Below are positions 54,576-61,775 of a DNA stretch of 64,000 nucleotides, in pieces. Source of the DNA: Janthinobacterium sp. 64 (GTDB lineage: Bacteria > Pseudomonadota > Gammaproteobacteria > Burkholderiales > Burkholderiaceae_D); the NCBI RefSeq assembly GCF_002813325.1, contig NZ_PHUG01000001.1:4960001-5024000 (forward strand), in the 5' to 3' direction. Below the pieces are notes generated by a model that was not told the DNA's origin, did not search any database, and saw only the letters and a list, made by a program, of their open reading frames with translations. The position numbers were made by a program, and so were the translations under genes. The first letter of the stretch is position 1. Every line of letters begins with the position of its first letter.

Positions 54576-56192
54576 ATGATGATGCTTCGTTGGTTGGGGA
54601 TATCGATAGTTGTTGTAATTTTATTTGCTGGCTGGTTATGGCTAGGCGCCGCAACTAAGAGTCAGGCCCGTGAAATTGCGTCACAGTTGCAGGCGAAACA
54701 GCCAAAGGTACCTGTGGAACCGGTGCGGGAGTATGTACTGGAGGTGATTGGACTTGGCGTTACTCTGGATAAGTATCGGCAAGGAAAGCTGTGGGATGTC
54801 TTACAAAAAGGAAGTTCTTACACCAGCATACGCGAACAAGACCCCAGGAAATACCCGTGGACAGGCGATGACAAGGATGGGGAAGGCGGTAGCAGGGCCT
54901 ATGATGCGCTGGAAAATGGCATCAATTCCACTCCGATGCATTGGAACCTGCCGTCATTTTATGCGGGTACCCCCATTCTTGACCCGGCTGCACAACCGAG
55001 CTTGATAGAGCCGATGGCGGGACTCGTGGCTGGCGCTGGTACGGGGGGCATGCCCTTGCATCTATTTTCCGTGGCTTCCTGGAAGCTGGATGAACATCCC
55101 GACCAATTGCTGATTGATGTGTTTGATTTTTTCGATAAGCATCCTGACGTACCTTACGTCGCCTTACACTCCGAGGATAGCGTTGGCACGCGAGATGGCA
55201 ACCGGAAGCCAGGCACTGCAAGGAAATTGGTAAACGGATATTTCATTCCTGATATGCCTGATGCCACGGCAGTATTTATCCTGGCGCGCCGCGAACGAGT
55301 AGAACCGTTGCGCCCTTTTGTCTGGGACGACCCGGAGAATAACTTCGTCCAGGAAAAACTGCGGGCCATGTATTACAACGTCATGCAGTCGCTGCCTTCG
55401 CGCGCGAAACAGCAGCGACCTGAAGCCTTCAGCGAACGTCAACCCACCGTCGCCGAATGGCTCGCCGCTGCCGCCGCTTTTGCCCAGCGGCCCGATATCC
55501 GTGGCGTGGGCTTGCATACGTTCGACAAGCTCAATCCCTGGGAAAATCGTCCCCCGCGCGACTGGAAGCCGACGCCGTGGTTTCCCATTCCGTGGAACCG
55601 GGAGCAGATGGAAACCTTTGACCGCCTGCCCTCGTTCGGTTTCGTGCACCGACCCGTATTCGTCAAGTTCGCGGATGAGGAAGGCAAGCCCGTCACGCGG
55701 CGCGACGCGCGCCAGAAGATATTCAATGCAGGCTGGCAGCAGGCACTGCAGACCTTGCCGGAAGCGGAGCGCGGCAAGGGGCCGGCGCGCATCGTGGCCG
55801 GCACGGGAAACCAGCCGGAACAGTTGCTGATGCTCGAAGGCCTGTTGCATGACTATGCGTCACAAGGCGGACCGGAAATCGACAGCGGCAAGAGCGCGCA
55901 GTTCATCAATACCGATCTTCGCCTGGGCAACACGGGTGCCGCCACCTGGTTCATGCAGATGGCCATCGGCGTGCTGGGCAGCTATCGCGACGGGGGCGCC
56001 AGTGCCGCGATTAATATGCGCGACGGCAATGAGGCCAGCATCATTTTTATTACGCCACCATCGGATGCGAAACGCCAGCAGCAGGATGCCAGCGGCGATA
56101 TCTTCCGCAGCCGCGTCACGCCCGCCGTCGACCCGGCCAACTACGCGGCGCCATCGGTGGAAGCCATCCTGGAAAGCTCGGTGGGCAAGTAA
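54576..56192 (+). CDS. Type VI lipase adaptor Tla3-like protein (DUF2875)
   Basis: The 538-residue protein has one N-terminal membrane anchor (LRWLGISIVVVILFAGWLWLGAA) and a large domain with YVLEVIGLGVTLDKYRQGKLWDVLQ, PYVALHSEDS, WTPxxxxP-like DWKPTPWFPIPWNREQMETFDRLPSFGFVHRPV and ATWFMQMAIGVLGSYRDGG. It matches the DUF2875 / Tla3 adaptors that help load Tle3 onto VgrG. ATG 54576 is preferred over GTG 54567 because AAAGGTGA lies 5 nt upstream of it. A frame shared with Tle3 context strengthens the assignment. Confidence 0.88.
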   Translation: MMMLRWLGISIVVVILFAGWLWLGAATKSQAREIASQLQAKQPKVPVEPVREYVLEVIGLGVTLDKYRQGKLWDVLQKGSSYTSIREQDPRKYPWTGDDKDGEGGSRAYDALENGINSTPMHWNLPSFYAGTPILDPAAQPSLIEPMAGLVAGAGTGGMPLHLFSVASWKLDEHPDQLLIDVFDFFDKHPDVPYVALHSEDSVGTRDGNRKPGTARKLVNGYFIPDMPDATAVFILARRERVEPLRPFVWDDPENNFVQEKLRAMYYNVMQSLPSRAKQQRPEAFSERQPTVAEWLAAAAAFAQRPDIRGVGLHTFDKLNPWENRPPRDWKPTPWFPIPWNREQMETFDRLPSFGFVHRPVFVKFADEEGKPVTRRDARQKIFNAGWQQALQTLPEAERGKGPARIVAGTGNQPEQLLMLEGLLHDYASQGGPEIDSGKSAQFINTDLRLGNTGAATWFMQMAIGVLGSYRDGGASAAINMRDGNEASIIFITPPSDAKRQQQDASGDIFRSRVTPAVDPANYAAPSVEAILESSVGK

Positions 56193-56205
56193 AACGGGAG
56201 GCAGC

Positions 56206-56472
56206 ATGCGCAAAGTCATCCGTTTGGGCGACGCCACTTCACATGGTGGCAAGGTGCTCAGTTGTGCCGCCACGCACTTCACGGTCAATGGCATTGCGGT
56301 CGCCTGCGTCGGGGACCTATGCAGTTGCCCCATCAAGGGGCATCAGGGCTGCAAGATTGCCAGCGGCTCGTCCCGGCACACCATCAACGGAATTGCCATC
56401 GCCTTTGAAGGCGATACCACCACCTGCGGTGCCAGGCTGCTCGCTGGTGGTGTCAACTTCCGCACGTCCTGA
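56206..56472 (+). CDS. PAAR-domain protein, type VI spike tip
   Basis: The 88-residue protein is essentially one PAAR domain: VIRLGDATSHGGKVLSCAATHFTVNGIAVACVGDLCSCPIKGHQGCKIASGSSRHTINGIAIAFEGDTTTCGARL. The conserved His and Cys residues would bind the zinc that shapes the conical tip on VgrG. GGGAGG lies 7 nt upstream of ATG 56206, 13 bp after the adaptor gene, so it is the last clear member of the operon. Confidence 0.93.
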   Translation: MRKVIRLGDATSHGGKVLSCAATHFTVNGIAVACVGDLCSCPIKGHQGCKIASGSSRHTINGIAIAFEGDTTTCGARLLAGGVNFRTS

Positions 56473-56557
56473 CGCCGTACACTCCTGGTATTTCCTGGTA
56501 ACTATATAATCTGCGCTTGGGCGATACCCGCCCCTGAACGTCGATTGAAGGAATGCC

Positions 56558-57220
56558 ATGCCAGGATATTTCATGCGCTCTGTAGCGCTTTTTACCGTAT
56601 CGGCCGTGTGCATCTCAGCCAGCGCCGCCGAGGTGGTGGCGGTGGATGCGCAGCAGCGCGCGTCCTTGCTGGAATTTTATGCGCAGCAATATCCGGGCGA
56701 GCCCGCTGCGCGCACCGTGTTCGAGAGCGTAGCCGTGGTGGGCAGCCGGGGCCGCGAAGTGGTGGGCAGCGTGGAAACGCCGCCGTATCGCGGTCATGGC
56801 GTGCTGTGCCGCACGCAGCGCACCAAGTTCGTGCTGCACGGCGAGGGCAAGCAGGCGCGCTGGCAGGAGGCGGGCATGGAGTATTACGCCTGGCTCGACC
56901 GTGGCACCTGCCGCGCGGTGGCCGAACCCGTGCGCATGCTGCAACGGATACCCGATGTGGAGCTGGAAGGTGTGTTGCTGTACCAGAAGCCGCTGCTGGA
57001 GCGGGCGCGATTATTGATGGCGGGTAACACGGCCTGCGCGCCGCTGCGCGCGCTGAAGTTTACGCTGGCGGCCGTCGACGTGGGCGCCGCCGCACCGCGT
57101 GCAGAAGAGCGTTATGCACTGGTGTTCAAGAGCGACCGCGACAGCTACGCCCGCGTCTGGCTGCGCAAGAGCGGTGCCCAGTATGACGCCTGGAATGTGA
57201 CTTGCCCGCCCGTGCTGTAA
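56558..57220 (+). CDS. Secreted hypothetical protein, possible immunity partner
   Basis: The 220-residue product has a signal peptide (SVALFTVSAVCISASAA) and a soluble periplasmic part with EFYAQQYPGEPAARTVFESVAVVGS, paired cysteines (LCRTQ, TCRAV, TACAP, TCPPV) and YALVFKSDRDSYARVWLRKSG. I do not recognise the family. It follows the PAAR gene by 85 bp on the same strand. Tle3 lipases act in the periplasm, and their immunity proteins are periplasmic, so this is a candidate immunity protein by position and localisation only; it has no lipobox. Confidence 0.65.
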   Translation: MPGYFMRSVALFTVSAVCISASAAEVVAVDAQQRASLLEFYAQQYPGEPAARTVFESVAVVGSRGREVVGSVETPPYRGHGVLCRTQRTKFVLHGEGKQARWQEAGMEYYAWLDRGTCRAVAEPVRMLQRIPDVELEGVLLYQKPLLERARLLMAGNTACAPLRALKFTLAAVDVGAAAPRAEERYALVFKSDRDSYARVWLRKSGAQYDAWNVTCPPVL

Positions 57221-57259
57221 GCTGCGCCCCCTCGATTGATTTTTTTGACTGTTGCAACC

Positions 57260-57694
57260 ATGAACGAAAATTCCACTTCCGCCCGCAGCTGGGGCACCAT
57301 CGTCACGCATAGCGACGAGATGGCCATCATCTACCGCTATGTCGACACCTTCCATGACGACTGGGACCTGTCGTCGCAGCCGGACCGCATCATCATCGCC
57401 TGGCGTTATGAAGATGAAACGGGCATGCCCGCACCGAACGAGCGCGAGCATATGGAAGAGCTGGAAGCGGCGCTGGCACCCGTGGTGGAAGAGGGCGGCT
57501 TCGCCACCTTGGCGCTGGTGTCGACCGGTGAAAACCTGCGCGAATGGATTTATTACACGCAGTCGGGCGAAGAGTTTTTCAATCGCCTGAACACGGCGCT
57601 GGCGCCGCGTCCGAAATTCCCGATTGAAATTCGCAGCGCGGCCGACCCCGCCTGGTCGACTTACGCGGGTTTCATGGCGGCCTTACCGAAATAA
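57260..57694 (+). CDS. DUF695-like protein
   Basis: The 144-residue soluble protein has the pattern of DUF695 proteins: SWGTIVTHSDEMAIIYRYVDTF, QPDRIIIAWRYEDETGMPAPNEREHMEELEAALAPVVEEGGFATLALVSTGENLREWIYYT and KFPIEIRSAADPAWSTY. The function of this family is unknown. ATG 57260 is chosen; the upstream extension to 57236 has no ribosome binding site. It converges with the beta-lactamase gene, its stop codon ending on the base next to that gene's end. Confidence 0.8.
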   Translation: MNENSTSARSWGTIVTHSDEMAIIYRYVDTFHDDWDLSSQPDRIIIAWRYEDETGMPAPNEREHMEELEAALAPVVEEGGFATLALVSTGENLREWIYYTQSGEEFFNRLNTALAPRPKFPIEIRSAADPAWSTYAGFMAALPK

Positions 57695-58588
57695 TCAGAC
57701 CAACGCGGCCGTCACGATGCGCGTGGCGGCCGTGATGATGTCCTGATTCGTGTCCGCTTTTTTCTGTTCGCGCGTGTAGTACACGGCGATGACCAGCGGC
57801 GCGCCGCTGGGCGGGTAGGCCACGCCGATATCGTTGACGCTGCCATACGCGCCCGAGCCCGTTTTATCGGCCACTTTCCAGCCGGCCGGCACGCCGGCGC
57901 GGATGCGTTTGTCGCCCGTCGTGTTGCCGCGCATCCAGGCGTCCAGTTGCTGGCGCTGCGCCGCCGGCAAGCTATTTCCTAATAACACTTGCTGTAAGCT
58001 GTGCGCCATCGACGCAGGGCTGGCCGTGTCGCGCACTTCGCCGGGGATAGCGCTATTGAGTTCCGTTTCCCAGCGTTCCAGCTGGAACATGGTGTTGCCG
58101 ATGCTGCGCGCAAACGCCGTCACGGCTTGCGGCCCGCCTAATAAGGTCATCAAGAAATTGGCTGCGCTATTGTCGCTGTACTGCAAGGTGGCGGCGCACA
58201 GGTCGGCGACCGTCATGCCGTCGGCCAGATGCTTTTCCGTGATGGGCGAATAGGTGACCAGTTCCTTTTTCTCGTAACGCACGTGCTGGTCCAGCAAGCC
58301 CGGCTGGCTGACACTGCGGGCCAGTACGGCGGCTGCCAGCATGGCCTTGAAGGTGCTGGCCAGGGGGAAGCGTTCGTCGGCGCGGTAGGCAACGCGCAGC
58401 TCGCTGCCCTGGCGCCAGGCGGCAACGCCGAGGCGTCCGCCTGCGGCTTGTTCCAGCGCGGCCAGTTGCGTGTGGCCGGCGGCAAGGCTGGTGGCGGGCG
58501 CGGCAAACAGCAGCGGTGCCGGGCACAGCATGGCGGCGCCGCCGGCCAGCAGGAGATGGCGGCGGACGTGGTTCGTGGATTCAGGCAT
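57695..58588 (-). CDS. Class A beta-lactamase
   Basis: This serine beta-lactamase hydrolyses the beta-lactam ring in the periplasm. The 297-residue protein has the STFK motif (Ser78, Lys81), SDN (138-140), RWETELN with the general base Glu174 and KTG (242-244). The signal peptide begins NHVRRHLLLAGGAAML; the twin-arginine-like RR and a hydrophobic core suggest Tat export. Its start overlaps the last codons of the hybrid kinase gene by 8 nt, so expression is probably tied to that gene. No AmpR-type regulator is adjacent. The spectrum cannot be told from sequence alone. Confidence 0.93.
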   Translation of the reverse strand: MPESTNHVRRHLLLAGGAAMLCPAPLLFAAPATSLAAGHTQLAALEQAAGGRLGVAAWRQGSELRVAYRADERFPLASTFKAMLAAAVLARSVSQPGLLDQHVRYEKKELVTYSPITEKHLADGMTVADLCAATLQYSDNSAANFLMTLLGGPQAVTAFARSIGNTMFQLERWETELNSAIPGEVRDTASPASMAHSLQQVLLGNSLPAAQRQQLDAWMRGNTTGDKRIRAGVPAGWKVADKTGSGAYGSVNDIGVAYPPSGAPLVIAVYYTREQKKADTNQDIITAATRIVTAALV

Positions 58589-61265
58589 GGTTTGTCGGTG
58601 TAGTTGGTGTTGTTGGTGTGGCGAGGGTGGCCAGCAGTTCGCCGATGGCGAGCAGGTTGGCCGGTTTGGTCAGATGGTGGTCGAAACCGGCCGCGCTCGA
58701 TTGGCTGCGGTCGTTTTCGGCGCCCCAGCCCGTCAATGCGACGAGCACGACGTTGGCGCCGGCCGGTATCCGGCGCAGCGCGCGCGCCACCTCGTAGCCG
58801 TTCATGCCGGGCAAGCCGATGTCGAGGAAGATAACGTCTGGCAAGAATTGCGGCGCCACGGCCAGCGCCTGCGCGCCGTCGTGGGCCACTTGCGTGGCGT
58901 GGCCCATCATGTCGAGCACGGCGGCGAGGGTGTCGGCCGCATCGACATTGTCGTCGACCACCAGCACGCGGAAGTGCGCGCCGCTGGCGGGGCTGGCAGG
59001 CGCGGCCGGTGCGGCGGACACTTTCGCTGCTTCCTCCAGCAGGGGCAGGCGCACGCTGAAGGTACTGCCCAGGCCGGCGCCTGGACTGGCCACCGTGGCG
59101 CTGCCGCCATGCAGCTCGGCCAGGCGCCGCACCAGCGACAGGCCGATGCCCAGGCCGCCTTGCGCGCGGCCCATGTTTTGTCCCACCTGGGTAAACATGT
59201 CGAAGACGGTGGCGATCGACTCGGCGGGGATGCCCACGCCGCTGTCCCTGACCTCGATCAAGGCTTCGTTGCCATCGCGTACCGCGCGCAAGCTGATATG
59301 GCCGCCCGCGGGTGTGTATTTGGCGGCATTGTTGAGCAAATTGCCCAGTACTTGCGCCAGGCGCGTGGGGTCGGCCTTGAGCGGCAGCGGGTCTTCAGCG
59401 AGTTGCACCTGGAACTGGTGGCGGCCCGCTTCGATCAGCGGCATGCTCGTTTCCACGGCGTTGGCGATGATGGCTTTCAAGTCCGTGCGCTCGGGCTTGA
59501 GTTCGATCTGGCCCCGCGTGATGCGGGCCACGTCGAGCAAATCATTGACCAGATGCACCATCTGATTGACTTGCCGTTCCATCACGTCGCGCACTCTCGC
59601 CACGGTGGCGGGCTTGTCGGCGGCCAGGCGCATGATCTGCAAGCCGTTGCGGATGGGCGCCAGCGGGTTGCGCAGTTCGTGCGCCAGGGTGGCCAGGAAT
59701 TCCGTCTTGCGCCGGTCCATCTCGGACAGGTTGTCGGCCAGCTGGCGCAATTGCTGCTCTGAGCGCTTGCGTTCGCTGATGTCGCTGAACAGCACCGTCA
59801 GCAGGCGGCTGCCGGGGCCGCCCAGGCGCGCGGCGAAGACTTCGAACCAGCGTTCCATGGCGACGGCTTCGTTTTCGTAGCGCACGGGTTCGCCCGTCTT
59901 GACGACCTGGTCGTACAGGTCAAACCAGTGCTGATCGTGGTCGGGCACGAAGCTGCGGATGGTCTTGCCGATGGCGTTTTCCAGTCCCGACTGCTTGACG
60001 AAGGAGGGATTGCCTTCCAGGTAGCGGAAATCCACGGGGCGGCCTTGTTCGTCGTACAGCATTTCGATCACGCAAAAGGCCTGGTCCATCAGCTCGATCA
60101 GGGTGCGGTAGCGTTCCTCGCTGCGGCGCAGCGCATCTTCCACCTGTTTCTGGCGCGTGATGTCGAGCAGGACGCCGGGCAATTGCAAGGGCGTGCCATC
60201 GGGCGCGTATTCCGCGCGGCCCCGCGCGATGACCGAACGGTACTGGCCATCGCCGGCAGTGACGCGGTAGCTGGCCTCGAACGGCGTGTGCGCCTGCAGC
60301 GCCTGGGCAATCTGCGTGCTGACTTGCTCGCGGTCATCGGGATGGATGATGTCCAGGTAGCGCGCCAGCGGCGCCGCCGTGGCCGTATCGGCATTGACGG
60401 GGAACAAGCGCGCCATATTGCTGTCGGCCGTGACCCGGTCGGCCACGATGTCCCAGTTCCAGGTGGCCACTTCGCCGGCCGCCAGGGTCAGGCGCAGGGT
60501 TTCTTCGTTCTGTTTGCTGGCCGTCAGGTCGAGCGAGATGCCGGACAGGCCGATCACGTTGCCGGCGCCATCGCTGGTGCAGGTGCCGCGCATGTGCGCC
60601 CAGTGCAGCGATCCATCGGGCCAGCGCACGCGGATGTCGATCTCGAAATCGCTGGCGCTGGCGATGGCGGCATGCACCACCGTTTGCCAGTGCTGCAGCT
60701 CGCCGTCGAGCATGGCACCGGTCAGCTGCGCGTAGTCGATGTGGCTGGCAGGCGGCAGGCCCAGATTGGCCTTGAATGCGTCGGAGCAGGCCATGCTGCC
60801 GCTGCCCAGGTCGATCTCCCACGTGCCCATGCGGCCGCCTTGCATGGCCAGACGCAGCCGCTGTTCCGTCTGCCGTTGCTGCGTGACGTCGCAATGCGAA
60901 CCCAGCCATTCAACGATGCTGCCGTCGGGCGCCAGCACGGGCAGCATGCGCACGAGCATGTTGCGGTAGGCGCCGCTGACGTGGCGCAGCCGGTATTCCG
61001 CTTCGAACACGCTCGTCAGATGTGACGGCATAACGTAAGGCAAGTTGCGGTCGTCCGGATGCAGCGCATTGACCCAGCCACGGCCCAGCAGTTCGGCCTC
61101 GGTCTGGCCCGTGAAGGCGCGCCAGGATGGCTGGTCGGCATCGAACTGGCCGAAGGTTTTCGTGCTCCAGACGATGTCGCAATGGGCGCTCAGCAGCAGA
61201 TGCGCCGCCTGGGCGGCGACGGTGGAGGACGGGACGGCGTTGCTGGGCTGGCTCGGTTCTGGCAT
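58581..61265 (-). CDS. Hybrid sensor histidine kinase / response regulator with PAS domains
   Basis: The 894-residue protein has about four PAS/PAC sensor repeats (for example WRAFTGQTEAELLGRGWVNALHPDDR, MQGGRMGTWEIDLGSGSMACSDAF, TWNWDIVADRVTADSN and RTLIELMDQAFCVIEM) and no clear membrane segment. A HisKA domain has the phospho-His529 in FLATLAHELRNPL, and the ATPase domain has LGNLLNNAAKYT and GGLGIGLSLVRRLAELHGG. A C-terminal receiver has Asp815 (VIFLDIGLPG). The tail ends in Thr-Pro repeats. ATG 61265 is preferred; the extension to 61481 is not PAS-like. Its 3' end overlaps the beta-lactamase gene. Confidence 0.92.
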   Translation of the reverse strand: MPEPSQPSNAVPSSTVAAQAAHLLLSAHCDIVWSTKTFGQFDADQPSWRAFTGQTEAELLGRGWVNALHPDDRNLPYVMPSHLTSVFEAEYRLRHVSGAYRNMLVRMLPVLAPDGSIVEWLGSHCDVTQQRQTEQRLRLAMQGGRMGTWEIDLGSGSMACSDAFKANLGLPPASHIDYAQLTGAMLDGELQHWQTVVHAAIASASDFEIDIRVRWPDGSLHWAHMRGTCTSDGAGNVIGLSGISLDLTASKQNEETLRLTLAAGEVATWNWDIVADRVTADSNMARLFPVNADTATAAPLARYLDIIHPDDREQVSTQIAQALQAHTPFEASYRVTAGDGQYRSVIARGRAEYAPDGTPLQLPGVLLDITRQKQVEDALRRSEERYRTLIELMDQAFCVIEMLYDEQGRPVDFRYLEGNPSFVKQSGLENAIGKTIRSFVPDHDQHWFDLYDQVVKTGEPVRYENEAVAMERWFEVFAARLGGPGSRLLTVLFSDISERKRSEQQLRQLADNLSEMDRRKTEFLATLAHELRNPLAPIRNGLQIMRLAADKPATVARVRDVMERQVNQMVHLVNDLLDVARITRGQIELKPERTDLKAIIANAVETSMPLIEAGRHQFQVQLAEDPLPLKADPTRLAQVLGNLLNNAAKYTPAGGHISLRAVRDGNEALIEVRDSGVGIPAESIATVFDMFTQVGQNMGRAQGGLGIGLSLVRRLAELHGGSATVASPGAGLGSTFSVRLPLLEEAAKVSAAPAAPASPASGAHFRVLVVDDNVDAADTLAAVLDMMGHATQVAHDGAQALAVAPQFLPDVIFLDIGLPGMNGYEVARALRRIPAGANVVLVALTGWGAENDRSQSSAAGFDHHLTKPANLLAIGELLATLATPTTPTTPTNHA

Positions 61266-61775
61266 GGAGGCGATCGACGATGGTGCAGGGGGGCTGCCGC
61301 CGCACTGGAATGGGGCGGCTTGGCAACTCAATTCTGGCGATATTACAACTATTTTTACCGCCGGGGCTGTCTTGCTGGACGCCAATTCCGCTTTCGCGGG
61401 CCAGGCAAAAAAAGTCGCGCCGTGCGGCAAATCATCGGGTGAAACAGCCAGGCAAGCGCGCTGTTGTGGCTGAATAACCACTAGTCAGCCCTTTATGTTG
61501 ATGAATGAATATTTTACATAACAATATTCTTGCAGCGCACAAGGTGCTTGAATTAAATTGGCGCCTTACTCAAAAGTTGGTGTTCATCAGACATCCCAGA
61601 GATGCGGCCGCCATCGCTGTCAGCTAGCACGACAGCCAAGGCAGAGCCAGTGACGCCAGGAGCGGAGAAACATCCGCTCGCGCTGCTGCACCGTGATGGT
61701 GCAGACGATCATCCAGCGCCGTACATAAGCCGGAGACAGGTTTCGCAATTCTTTTTTAAACTTCTGGGAAACAAC
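61266..61775. other. 510-bp divergent control region
   Basis: This gap separates the minus-strand kinase from the plus-strand TonB-dependent receptor. The part from 61480 to 61570 is AT-rich and likely contains both promoters; TTGCAG and TAAATT with an 18-bp spacer at about 61530-61559 is one weak candidate. The part from 61590 to 61775 would form a long 5' leader of the receptor mRNA. I see no gene. Confidence 0.4.

Noticed and set aside
58470..59762. A 430-residue plus-strand ORF opposite the hybrid kinase
   Set aside because: It is a shadow of the kinase gene, whose HisKA, ATPase and receiver motifs are all intact on the minus strand.
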